Shown here in pieces: positions 9,018-17,813 of a DNA stretch of 52,081 nt. The first letter of the stretch is position 1; each line of letters starts with the position of its first letter. Under the pieces are notes generated by a model. That model had not been told where the DNA came from and did no database searches. It saw only the letters and a list, made by a program, of their open reading frames with translations. The translations under genes were made by a program, and so were the position numbers. Location: the NCBI GenBank assembly GCA_002399235.1, contig DHDH01000015.1, positions 1 through 52,081 on the forward strand, written 5' to 3'. This DNA is from Firmicutes bacterium UBA4881. Its GTDB lineage: Bacteria > Bacillota > DTU065.

Positions 9018-10175
9018 TTAAATCTTTTTAAGTAGATTAAGGACGGTCTTTATATCGTCCTCAGTCAGATTAGAACTACATGGGATGTTTATTATCTTTT
9101 TTCTATAATAAATCGCTTTGTCGATCTTGTAACACTGTTCTTTCTTATATGGTCTTTGTTCATGAATTAATCCCCAAATTGGACGTACTTGAACATGATT
9201 TTTAACAAAATAGGTAATAACTTCATCTCTGTCAAATTTGAAGTTATCTAACACCAACGAGTAAAACCAATAGTTAGGCCGAATATTATTGTTAAAGTCA
9301 AGTAATCTTAGTCCGCTCAAATCGCTAATTCCGTCTTTATAGAGTTCAAAGTTTTTCTTCTTTATATCAATAAATTCCTCTAGCCTTTCTAATTGTGCTA
9401 CACCTAGAGCAGCTTGCAAATTTGTCATTCGATAATTATATCCAATTTCGTTATGTATAAAGTTAATCTCATCATCTTTAGCTTGTGTAGATAAATATTT
9501 AGCCTTTCTTGTAAGGTCTGGGTTGTTAGAAACTAACATACCTCCACCACCGGTGGTTATAATCTTATTTCCATTAAAGGAATAGATACCAAAGTCTCCA
9601 ATTGTACCTGCAAACTTGTCTTTATATATACCTGATACGTAATAAGTACCAAGTGCTTCTGTTGCATCTTCAATAATAATAAGGTTATACTTGTCTTTTA
9701 TCTTCATAAGTCTTTCCATATTAGCCATATTGCCAAATATGTGTACTACAATTATTGCTTTTACATGTTTACCAGTCTTGTTATTTATTAGGCGCTTTCC
9801 ATCTAAATGGCATTCGTTCTCGCAAAATTCTTCCAATTTATCCATATCCAAGCAAAGTGTTTCATCGCAATCCATAAAAATTGCTGATGCACCAAGATAC
9901 TTTACAGGGTTAACAGTAGCTATAAATGTTAAAGTTGGGACAATTACTTCATCTCCGTTGGTAATCCCTGCCAATATTAGCGCTAAATGCAGCCCAGCCG
10001 TCCCGCTTTGGCATGCTGTCGCTAATTCTACACCCACATAATTAGCAATATTTCGTTCAAACTTGCTTATCAAGGCACCACCAGTTGATACCCATTCTTG
10101 GGTCACAGCTTCAGTAATATATTTAAGTTCGTTACCCTTTAAATTGGGTACAGATAGTGGAATGTTATACTCCAT
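9018..10175 (-). CDS. legC: PLP-dependent 4-keto sugar aminotransferase (DegT/DnrJ/EryC1, LegC)
   Basis: Aminates the 4-keto-6-deoxy sugar produced by LegB using glutamate and pyridoxal phosphate. The 385-residue protein carries the family landmarks: ACQSGTAGLHLAL (54-66, phosphate cradle), the PLP-stacking IIIEDATEALG (D170) and the Schiff-base lysine K204 in SFNGNKIITTGGGGM. Length is normal. It starts 14 nt after legB, as a pair, and is followed by 277 bp before ptmE. The closest alternatives are other sugar aminotransferases such as PseC; the surrounding Leg enzymes decide. Confidence 0.92.
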   Translation of the reverse strand: MEYNIPLSVPNLKGNELKYITEAVTQEWVSTGGALISKFERNIANYVGVELATACQSGTAGLHLALILAGITNGDEVIVPTLTFIATVNPVKYLGASAIFMDCDETLCLDMDKLEEFCENECHLDGKRLINNKTGKHVKAIIVVHIFGNMANMERLMKIKDKYNLIIIEDATEALGTYYVSGIYKDKFAGTIGDFGIYSFNGNKIITTGGGGMLVSNNPDLTRKAKYLSTQAKDDEINFIHNEIGYNYRMTNLQAALGVAQLERLEEFIDIKKKNFELYKDGISDLSGLRLLDFNNNIRPNYWFYSLVLDNFKFDRDEVITYFVKNHVQVRPIWGLIHEQRPYKKEQCYKIDKAIYYRKKIINIPCSSNLTEDDIKTVLNLLKKI

Positions 10176-10189
10176 TGATTATCCCTCTT

Positions 10190-11167
10190 TTAAATATTAT
10201 AAATATCGCATTTGTATTTATCTAAATTTGACGTAAAAAACTCTATCGTTTGGTTAAGTCCTTCTCTTAAGGAATACCTTGGTTTCCAGGCGGTTAATGT
10301 TTTAATTTTTTCATTTGATCCATATAAACGATTTACTTCGCTTTTTTCAGGTCTTAATCTTTGTTCTTCACAAACTATAGAAGCCTTAGGATTAATTTGG
10401 TCAATTATCTCTCTTGCTAATTCTCCAATCGAAATTTCTGTTTGAGAAGCTATATTGATTTCCTCGCCAACAGTATCAGAAGACCTTGATATTTCAATAA
10501 AACCATTCACGGTATCTTTTACATAAGTAAAGTCACGTGTTGGTGTAAGGGAACCAAGTTTAATTGTTTTATACCCTGATAATAATTGGGTAATAATTGT
10601 GGGAATTACTGCTCTCGCAGATTGCCTCGGACCATATGTATTAAATGGTCGAACTATGGTTACAGGTAAATTAAAAGATCTATAAAAACTTTCGGCTAAC
10701 CTATCTGCACCTATTTTTGTAGCTGAATAAGGCGATTGACCTTGAAACGGATGTTTTTCATCAATAGGTACATATTTTGCTGTTCCATATACTTCTGAAG
10801 TTGATGTAACTAATACTCTATTTATCCCTAACTCTCTAGCCGCCTGCAGTACATTAAGTGTACCCTTGATATTAGTATCTACATATGAATCAGGCGAGTA
10901 ATAACTAAATGGAATTGCAATTAAAGCAGCAAGGTGAAACACTTGATCTACACCCTTCATTGCTTCTTTTACTCCATTAGGATCTCTAATATCCCCGGGG
11001 AAAATATCGATTTGTGAACGTACTTCCTTATCTAAATAATCAACCCATCCCCAATTATTAAAAGAGTTATAACAAACAAATGCTTTGGTATCATAACCTT
11101 TTTTAACAAGTTCTTCTGTTAAATGACTGCCAATAAACCCATCTGCACCTGTTACAAGAACCCTCAT
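10190..11167 (-). CDS. legB: NAD-dependent NDP-N-acetylglucosamine 4,6-dehydratase (LegB)
   Basis: First committed dehydration step: converts NDP-GlcNAc to the 4-keto-6-deoxy sugar. An extended short-chain dehydrogenase with the NAD motif VTGADGFIGSHL at the N-terminus, the TSTSEVYGT serine strand and the catalytic YxxxK in SPYSATKIGADRL, then RPFNTYGPRQS. I start at the ATG at 11165-11167 (325 residues, MRVLVTGADG) because TAGGAGA lies 8 nt upstream; the frame stays open for 22 more codons but those have no family match. It is the first gene of the leg cluster. LegB and related dehydratases are hard to separate without context. Confidence 0.91.
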   Translation of the reverse strand: MRVLVTGADGFIGSHLTEELVKKGYDTKAFVCYNSFNNWGWVDYLDKEVRSQIDIFPGDIRDPNGVKEAMKGVDQVFHLAALIAIPFSYYSPDSYVDTNIKGTLNVLQAARELGINRVLVTSTSEVYGTAKYVPIDEKHPFQGQSPYSATKIGADRLAESFYRSFNLPVTIVRPFNTYGPRQSARAVIPTIITQLLSGYKTIKLGSLTPTRDFTYVKDTVNGFIEISRSSDTVGEEINIASQTEISIGELAREIIDQINPKASIVCEEQRLRPEKSEVNRLYGSNEKIKTLTAWKPRYSLREGLNQTIEFFTSNLDKYKCDIYNI

Positions 11168-11410
11168 CTTTTTATCTCCTATCTTGTTAGTAAAGTAATA
11201 ATCGATATTTAATACGCTTTTAATAGTTATCATTTTTATAATAAGGATACGAAAGTCATCTTTTATCTTAGCCTAAAGACTGTCTTCTGAACCTATTAGT
11301 CTTCGCGGTTTACTTCGTCAACACGGACTCCTTTCCTTCTGCAGTATTATACTAACCTTATGTATATAACCTTCACCCTTTCATTAAAAACCCACCTATA
11401 GAATCTAGTT

Positions 11411-11436
11411 AAAAAGCCTATTAACGGGGCCTTTTT
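11411..11436. terminator. Hairpin with A and T tracts, possible bidirectional terminator
   Basis: AAAAAGCC (11411-11418) can pair with GGCCTTTTT (11428-11436) with one bulged base. It lies in the 457-bp spacer 11168-11624 between legB and prs, downstream of the stronger prs terminator. It may back up that terminator on the minus strand. I see no gene in the spacer; it must also contain the unseen promoter of the leg cluster. Confidence 0.45.
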
Positions 11437-11522
11437 GTTATCCTATATGGTTCCTTGCGATTGGAGTTTTTGTAATTTCGTGACGTTTGTACCATCTTTT
11501 CGTTGTGGGGAAAATATCTCTT

Positions 11523-11555
11523 AAAAAAGGCTCGTGAACACTATGTTCACGAGCC
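11523..11555 (-). terminator. Terminator of the glmU-prs operon
   Basis: A perfect 12-bp stem GGCTCGTGAACA / TGTTCACGAGCC with a 3-nt loop (11541-11543), followed on the minus strand by six U. It lies about 70 nt after the prs stop codon. It separates the glmU-prs transcript from the leg cluster, so the two are independently transcribed. Confidence 0.93.
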
Positions 11556-11624
11556 CGACTTCTTCAGAAGTTACTTTTTTAACAAAGAGTTTCTATAATC
11601 TCTTAGAGATTTATCTGGTATTTA

Positions 11625-12578
11625 TTAAAACAAGACACTTACAGATAACTCTTCATAGATACGGCGAATTGCTTCTGCTAATAAAGATGCTACTGAAAGA
11701 ACCTTAATTTTCTCTACTCTAGCAGCTGTTTCTGTAAGAGGGATTGTATTAGTCACAATGATCTCAGAGAGAACTGAATCTCTCAATCTCTCTACTGCAG
11801 GGTCAGAAAATACAGCGTGAGAACAGCAAGCCATAACGTCCTTAGCACCTGCTTCTCTTAAGGCTTTAGCACCTTGAGTGATAGTACCAGCTGTGTCGAT
11901 AAGATCATCGATCATGATGGCTGTTTTACCCTCTACATCACCTATAATGTTCATAACCTCGGCCACATTAGCCTTAGGACGACGTTTATCGATGATGGCT
12001 AGGTTGGTATTAAGGTGTTGAGCTAATTCTCTTGCTCTAGTTACTCCACCTACATCAGGGGAGACAACAACAATCTCTTCACCATTTAAACCTTTTTTCT
12101 GGAAGTAGTTAGCTAGAATTGGCAGGCCTTTTAAGTTGTCTACAGGGATATCAAAGAAGCCCTGGATTTGTCCAGCATGTAAATCCATAGTGAGAACACG
12201 GCTAGCGCCAGCAGCAGTGATCAAATTAGAAACTAGTTTAGCTGCGATTGGTTCACGTGGTTTCGTTTTCCGATCCTGTCTGGCATAGCCATAATAAGGC
12301 ATCACAGCAGTGATTGATTTTGCTGATGCTCTCTTACAAGCATCGATCATGATTAAAAGCTCCATGAGATGATCATTGGTGGGTCTGCAAGTAGGTTGTA
12401 CTAAAAAAACATCAGCCCCACGAACTGTTTCGTTGATATCAACAGAGATCTCTTCATCTTTGAAGCGGCTAACAACAGATTGACCTAAACTCATACCCAA
12501 GTTTTGGGCGATCTCTCTGGCTAAATCTGGGTTAGCATTGCCAGTGAAGATCTTCATTTTTTTATGAACTAATGACAT
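11625..12578 (-). CDS. prs: Ribose-phosphate pyrophosphokinase (PRPP synthetase)
   Basis: Makes 5-phosphoribosyl 1-pyrophosphate from ribose 5-phosphate and ATP for nucleotide, histidine and tryptophan synthesis. The 317-residue protein has FTGNANPDLAREIA, the ATP-side NDHLMELLIMIDA, the YYGYARQDRK flexible loop, MDLHAGQIQGFFDIP and the PRPP-binding loop IMIDDLIDTAGTI. Class I bacterial length. TGGAGGT stands 7 nt before the ATG. It is 42 nt downstream of glmU, a classic Bacillota pairing, and ends in a strong terminator. Confidence 0.98.
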   Translation of the reverse strand: MSLVHKKMKIFTGNANPDLAREIAQNLGMSLGQSVVSRFKDEEISVDINETVRGADVFLVQPTCRPTNDHLMELLIMIDACKRASAKSITAVMPYYGYARQDRKTKPREPIAAKLVSNLITAAGASRVLTMDLHAGQIQGFFDIPVDNLKGLPILANYFQKKGLNGEEIVVVSPDVGGVTRARELAQHLNTNLAIIDKRRPKANVAEVMNIIGDVEGKTAIMIDDLIDTAGTITQGAKALREAGAKDVMACCSHAVFSDPAVERLRDSVLSEIIVTNTIPLTETAARVEKIKVLSVASLLAEAIRRIYEELSVSVLF

Positions 12579-12620
12579 CGTGTAAACCTCCAGTCAGTCG
12601 ACTCTAAAAACGATCGTTGA

Positions 12621-14018
12621 TTAGTTTTCGCTTTTACAGTCCAAACTCCTCTCGCTTCTTTTCTTATTCGCCCAATCTTCATGATTTGTTTGAGGAGCTC
12701 TACCAATACCTAAGGCGTTATCAGGAACATTTTTGGTAATTGTTGAGCCAGCCCCAGTAATAGCACCACTACCAATCTTAACTGGAGCTACTAGGCTAGA
12801 GTTAGAACCGATAAAAGCATTATCACCTATCTCTGTATGGTGCTTATTAACACCATCAAAGTTACAAGTAATAGTTCCTCCACCTATATTAACATTTTCT
12901 CCCAAGGTAGTATCGCCTAAATAAGTTAGATGTGAAGTTTTACTGTCTTTACCTAGAGTGGAGTTTTTAATTTCGACAAAGTTGCCAACTTTAGCCATTT
13001 CGCCTACTACGCTACCTGGTCTAATATGGCTAAATGGCCCAATGTGAGCGTCTTTGCAAATCTTAGCTTCTTCTACTACCGACCTCTCTACTATTACATC
13101 ACTTTCTACCTCAGTATCTTTTAAGGTTGAGTAAGGTCCTACAATACAGCCTGAAGCAATCTTACACTGGCCATAAATGAATGTGCCAGGTTCAATGATT
13201 GTATCTGGTGCAATCTCAACTTCGTTATCGATATAGGTGTTACTTGGATCAACAATTGTAACTCCTGAGATCATAAGCTCCCGAAGTTTTCTTTGGTTTC
13301 TTAGTTTAGTTAACTCGGCTAATTGTACTCTGTTATTTACACCCAAAATCTCATGAGTTTCTTTGGTTATTACAGTCTCTACTAAGCCTCCATCTTTTAA
13401 GGCTAGCTCTAAGACATCGGTTAGGTAGTATTCTCCTTGTTTGTTTTGAGGTGTAAGTTGAGGTAGATATTTTCGTAAGGTATCTATTTTAAAACAATAG
13501 ACACCTGAGTTAATTTCCTTAATCTTCTTTATTTCCTCTGAGGCATCCTTATCCTCAACAATTTTATGGAAAGCACCGTTCTCTCTTACAATTCGCCCAT
13601 AACCAGAAGGATTATCGACCTCTGCTGTGAGTACAGTAACAGAAGCTTGAGTACTTTGGTGTTTAACTAGCAATTCATCTAAAGTGCTTGCAGTTAAAAG
13701 AGGTACATCACCATAGAGAGTTACTACATCACCTTGAAAGCCTTCTAAGGCTGGCATCGCTTGCATCATGGCATGCCCTGTCCCTAGCTGTTCTTTCTGT
13801 TCGACAGAGCGAATATCTTCCTTTAATATTGCTCTCACTTTATCAGCACCAAACCCAACGACAACTACTACACGCTCTGGATTAAGCTTGTCAGCTGTCG
13901 AGAGAACTTCTTCTAGCATGCTTTTACCACCGATTTTATGTAAAACCTTTGGCAGATGACTTTTCATCCTGGTTCCTTTACCTGCTGCTAAAACTACTGC
14001 GGCTATACTATTTTCCAC
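12621..14018 (-). CDS. glmU: Bifunctional UDP-N-acetylglucosamine pyrophosphorylase / glucosamine-1-phosphate N-acetyltransferase
   Basis: Catalyses the last two steps to UDP-GlcNAc, precursor of peptidoglycan and, in a diderm, of lipopolysaccharide. The N-terminal pyrophosphorylase (about 1-230) begins VVLAAGKGTRMKSHLPKVLH; the C-terminal left-handed beta-helix (about 250-450) includes GDTTLGENVNIGGGTITCN and ends in ALGIGRAPQTN. At 465 residues it is full length. The start is GTG (14016-14018) behind a GGGGGGAT site. UDP-GlcNAc from GlmU is a plausible common supply for the wall and amino-sugar pathways, although the PtmE branch would use a GDP-linked sugar. Confidence 0.98.
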   Translation of the reverse strand: MENSIAAVVLAAGKGTRMKSHLPKVLHKIGGKSMLEEVLSTADKLNPERVVVVVGFGADKVRAILKEDIRSVEQKEQLGTGHAMMQAMPALEGFQGDVVTLYGDVPLLTASTLDELLVKHQSTQASVTVLTAEVDNPSGYGRIVRENGAFHKIVEDKDASEEIKKIKEINSGVYCFKIDTLRKYLPQLTPQNKQGEYYLTDVLELALKDGGLVETVITKETHEILGVNNRVQLAELTKLRNQRKLRELMISGVTIVDPSNTYIDNEVEIAPDTIIEPGTFIYGQCKIASGCIVGPYSTLKDTEVESDVIVERSVVEEAKICKDAHIGPFSHIRPGSVVGEMAKVGNFVEIKNSTLGKDSKTSHLTYLGDTTLGENVNIGGGTITCNFDGVNKHHTEIGDNAFIGSNSSLVAPVKIGSGAITGAGSTITKNVPDNALGIGRAPQTNHEDWANKKRSERSLDCKSEN

Positions 14019-14323
14019 TCTTATCCCCCCGTATTGATAATTCCTGTTTTCTCTAAGTCATAACTTCTGTATAATAAGATATAGTTCATCTATAAAGCAT
14101 CTTACTTAGCTAGTAATAGTTTCCTTTTTGAAGTCTACTTTTCCTTCTCATTTGCTAGGACTAGCTATAATGAACTAGTTTTTTTAAACTGTTTTCTTCT
14201 CTCCTTCTTTTTTATCCTAGGAGGAGAATATTTAATGTGACCGAATGAGTGTTTTAGGTAATGAATTCAGAGGAGGTGAGCGCACATTATCTTTCCTATT
14301 ACCTGGAAAGATGGCGCTTAATA
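14019..14323. promoter_or_regulatory. Divergent leader region with a start-stop codon pair
   Basis: This 305-bp region must hold promoters for glmU (minus) and the large exported protein (plus); a TATAAT on the plus strand at 14167-14172 is a possible -10 but I see no good -35. On the plus strand an AGGAGGAG is followed 8 nt later by ATGTGA (14235-14240), a start codon directly followed by a stop. Another ATG at 14245 opens a 46-codon frame that ends inside the next gene in another reading frame. A 6-bp hairpin, CTTTCC (14291-14296) with GGAAAG (14305-14310), covers the only ribosome-site-like bases before the probable start at 14324. Confidence 0.4.
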
Positions 14324-16900
14324 ATGAAAAAACTCACACCTGTTTTTTTACTAGTATTTTTACTTGCAATGCCTGTTTGGGCTGAATATTTTACCCTTGA
14401 GGGGCCAAATTTTTATGTTCATTTCCCTAAGGGTTATGAGAATCTAGCTGCTAAGCTAGCTACCCAAGCTGAAGAAATTCTACCCTATCTAGGTAAAGAG
14501 ATGTCTGCTTCAATAAATGGCAAAGCGCATTTAGTTATTGAGGATCGCATAGATGTATCTAATGGTTATACTCGTAATTTCCCTTATCCACACATCTCTT
14601 TCTTCCCTGTTTTCCCTGACGATGTACTAATGGGGGGTTTAGGACCCAACGTTAGTGATTGGTTTGAAATGCTCTTAATGCATGAAGGCACTCATCTATA
14701 TCATATGGAGATGCAAGATAACTTTTCATATGCCTTCACTCTTCTCTTTGGCCGTTCTCTGGCCAACTATCCTCAAGTTTTCTCGCCTATAGCCAATCTC
14801 GAAGGATTAGCTGTTCTAAACGAAACCAAGTACCAAACTTTTGGTCGTGGTTCCGATGCTATCTATACAATGATCTTAGATGCTGCTATTGATGCAGATG
14901 ACTTACCTAACCCAAGATTAATACTTGGTAGTTATGATACCAATCAATTTGATTTAGCTGGTATTTATTATCTTTATGGCTGGAGTTTCATGGAGTTTTT
15001 AGCAAATAAATACGGCCCAGAGGCTCCTCTTTCTCTGCAGAAACTTTATCTAGATAACAAACTTAATATCTTTTTATCTCGCTTTGACTCGGCTTTAGTT
15101 AAACTCACTGGTAAACGCTACGTATCCTTAGCTAAAGAGTGGTATGCCTGGTTAAAAGAAAATTATGATCAACCAGAACTCACCCCAGAAGGTAAAATCC
15201 ATAAAAACTCGGGAGATGATATCTACCCAGGATTTTTTAGTGGTGAATATTTTTACTATGCTCAATCCGGTAAATCAGTATCTCCCGGTCTCTATCGTCT
15301 AAACCTCGAGACTGAAGAAGAAGAGATGTTAGCCTTTGTTCCTAATATCTTAGGTAGTATTCGTCAAGATAGATTAGGTAAAATCTATTTTAGTAAGCTT
15401 GATCCAGATGCTAGTGGTAATGGTTTTTCCAACATCTATATTTATAATAAAGGCCAGATTAAGCCATTTATAACAGGCGAAAGAGCTTATTCACCTTACC
15501 CGGTTAGTTTAGATACTATCTATTACCTTAGACATATGGAAGGTCAAGGTAATGCTCTATATAAAAAGGTTGCTGATAATGAACCTGAACTAATCTACCA
15601 AGCTAAACCTGGTGAAGAGATTCTCCAATTTACAGTTGGTAGCACTGGTGTTGTCTTTGCCTCCATGTGGCGTGAAGGAGGTTTCACTGATCTAGCACGC
15701 ATTAGAGACGGTGAAGTTTACTACTTCACTTCTGATCGCTATAGTGACACCTATCCTATCTTAAGTAACGATGAAACGACAATCTACTTCCAATCTAACC
15801 GTGGTGGCCGTTATGGTATCTGGGTTTATGACATTATCTCCAATAATGTAGCCCCTGTTGTTAACAACCATTATGGTGCATTTAAACCTGTTATCAATCG
15901 TGATAATACCAGCGAAACCGAATTAGCTTTTGTCTCCTACACTCATGCTGGCTTACGTGTAGGTACCTATACTTGGGATCTAAATGCCGATTGGGACTGG
16001 GCGGAAGAAGAAGAGATCCCTGAACCAAAAGTCTATCCTACCTTAGAAGATCTCTTAGAGAAGGGGTACAAGCTCAAGCGGTATGCTGGACTCAACTGGG
16101 TTAAACCAATTGAATGGGCGCCAACTTATATTGGTGTAATGTTTGGGGGTGCCGACCCTCTCATGAACTATTATTACACCTTAAGTTATAGTTATAATGC
16201 TTACGATGTATTGGAGATGCCTAGACACAACCTTAATGCTTCGTTAGGTTATAATATTAATCCACTCCATAGCATTACTACGTCCTTTTCATCTAACTTA
16301 GTTGCTGACTCTAATAATCTCAGCCTAAGCTATAACGGTACCGTACCTATAAGTAAGAATCAATTAGAGCTAAGCACTTCTTTTAATAACCAATATGAAA
16401 TTAGTAGTAGTATAGCATTGAGAATGCCTTGGGCTAACAAAAAACTCAAAGGTACAAACTATGTTTTTGGTAGTGCCAATTACTCTTATTTTAAGGAAGA
16501 CCTGGAACTAAACTATGGGACTGGTCTTACCATGGCTATTAATCGTAATCTGCGTTGGAATCTTGAATTGTCTGCTCTCTACAACAGTATTGGTTACCAG
16601 TCAACAGGTAGTAAAGATTTAGGTCAAAACCTCTTAGTGTTCAATACTAAACTTAGTTATGTTTTTGCTCGCCCCTTCTGGTCCTTGGGTGCATCCGGAA
16701 CAATGTGGTCTGAAAAAATGACTATTGCTCCTGTTATAAATTTAATATTAGGTGACTCGGACTGGGATGCTGGCCTCGGCACCGAATTACGAAACACAAC
16801 AACTCTTATCTATGGGCGTTTGCCAATTAGTTATGGAGTACGAGCAATGTATTATCCTAGAGTTAATAAGGTAATTTTCTCACCAGTTATTTCTTTCTAA
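14324..16900 (+). CDS. Exported gluzincin-like metallopeptidase with beta-propeller and C-terminal outer-membrane barrel-like region
   Basis: Not a named gene. Starting at the ATG at 14324 gives 858 residues with a clear signal peptide (MKKLTPVFLLVFLLAMPVWA-E). A zinc-peptidase-like motif HEGTH (H120, E121, H124) is followed by LEGLAVLNE with E160 as likely third ligand, as in the peptidase MA/M1-like clan. Residues about 280-560 have repeats of the TolB/WD40-like kind (ILSNDETTIYFQSNRGGRYG). From about 600 the sequence becomes alternating aromatic strands with short turns and ends in F858, the usual signature of an outer-membrane beta-barrel. A frame extension of 21 codons upstream lacks a signal-peptide logic. 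It is monocistronic, closed by a strong terminator. Substrate unknown. Confidence 0.8.
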   Translation: MKKLTPVFLLVFLLAMPVWAEYFTLEGPNFYVHFPKGYENLAAKLATQAEEILPYLGKEMSASINGKAHLVIEDRIDVSNGYTRNFPYPHISFFPVFPDDVLMGGLGPNVSDWFEMLLMHEGTHLYHMEMQDNFSYAFTLLFGRSLANYPQVFSPIANLEGLAVLNETKYQTFGRGSDAIYTMILDAAIDADDLPNPRLILGSYDTNQFDLAGIYYLYGWSFMEFLANKYGPEAPLSLQKLYLDNKLNIFLSRFDSALVKLTGKRYVSLAKEWYAWLKENYDQPELTPEGKIHKNSGDDIYPGFFSGEYFYYAQSGKSVSPGLYRLNLETEEEEMLAFVPNILGSIRQDRLGKIYFSKLDPDASGNGFSNIYIYNKGQIKPFITGERAYSPYPVSLDTIYYLRHMEGQGNALYKKVADNEPELIYQAKPGEEILQFTVGSTGVVFASMWREGGFTDLARIRDGEVYYFTSDRYSDTYPILSNDETTIYFQSNRGGRYGIWVYDIISNNVAPVVNNHYGAFKPVINRDNTSETELAFVSYTHAGLRVGTYTWDLNADWDWAEEEEIPEPKVYPTLEDLLEKGYKLKRYAGLNWVKPIEWAPTYIGVMFGGADPLMNYYYTLSYSYNAYDVLEMPRHNLNASLGYNINPLHSITTSFSSNLVADSNNLSLSYNGTVPISKNQLELSTSFNNQYEISSSIALRMPWANKKLKGTNYVFGSANYSYFKEDLELNYGTGLTMAINRNLRWNLELSALYNSIGYQSTGSKDLGQNLLVFNTKLSYVFARPFWSLGASGTMWSEKMTIAPVINLILGDSDWDAGLGTELRNTTTLIYGRLPISYGVRAMYYPRVNKVIFSPVISF

Positions 16901-16907
16901 GTGATCT

Positions 16908-16946
16908 AAAGCACAGTGCTACTTCTTGTAGTTACTGTGCTTTTTT
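16908..16946 (+). terminator. Terminator of the exported peptidase-like gene
   Basis: AAAGCACAGT (16908-16917) pairs with ACTGTGCTTT (16933-16942), and CTAC/GTAG extends the stem inside, with further T residues following. It lies 7 nt beyond the stop codon, on the plus strand. Confidence 0.93.
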
Positions 16947-17813
16947 CTTTGTTAATATCTTTTTGGGGACACTACCTCTCTAGTTACTGTTATTAAATCG
17001 AATAACTATAGATATTCGCGCAAATTTTGGATCATTCGTCCTAACCCCTTTAAACAAGCTTTTACAGCCACCATCAAGCTAATGATTCTCTTACTAAAAA
17101 AATATATTTGCTTGAATTCGTTTTCTTGGCAGGACAATCCGAATTAAAGTCTAATACAATTAATAATCAAACCTTAGTCTCCAAAAAAAGATTTCATATC
17201 ATTAGTACAAACGTTTATCCTATTTATTATAATAACTCAAGTAAAGACTGTTACGCAGCTTAACATTTTTATCTTCCTAAGTTGCCAACTTAGCTGCTGA
17301 AGTATAAATTTTAAAATTGGCTCAATAAATGGAAATAAATACCTCCCCTTTTAAGCTCCAAGAAAAATATCTCTTAGAAGCTATTTATTTAATCACTATG
17401 AAATCGTTATCACATTTTCCTGTCGACCTCTTTATCTTGTGAAATAGACACTGCCTTTTTAGGCGATTCAAATACTTTTTCTTCATTAGAAATCTCCACC
17501 CCCTACTTTACAGCCCATCTTTTAGAAAGATGGGCTGTTTTATATGCACTTGATAGTGAAGTAAGCTCTATGTCCTTTATTGTTAGGCTACTATACTAGG
17601 TTACAGGAAAGATGCATCTTACTTTTCTCTTTGATATAATGTTCCCTAGCCTTAGCTATTTGTTTTGCTAACCAAGTTCTTAATAGGGACTCTTTGGCTT
17701 ATTGTAAGTATAGTTTAAATTGAGTTAATTCCTTTTAGCAGTTTTATTCTTTCGCATAACCAAAACAAGACAGAACGATAATACTTTTATGATATTAAAT
17801 AAGGATGATCAAC
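16947..17813. other. 867-bp gene-free spacer with an orphan terminator
   Basis: No frame with family or ribosome-site support on either strand. It contains a small palindrome (CTAAGTT-GCC-AACTTAG, about 17279-17295), a partly paired AAATAAATA / TATTTATTT structure at about 17332-17393, and the terminator at 17511-17543. A terminator without an upstream gene suggests a small RNA or an eroded gene on the plus strand. Confidence 0.5.
17510..17543 (+). terminator. Strong terminator-like hairpin with no recognised upstream gene
   Basis: CAGCCCATCTTT (17511-17522), loop TAG, AAAGATGGGCTG (17526-17537), then TTTTATA. The A at 17510 extends the stem to 13 bp. The T-run is on the plus strand. It could end an unrecognised small RNA transcribed from about 17300 or protect eamA from read-through. 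Confidence 0.75.
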
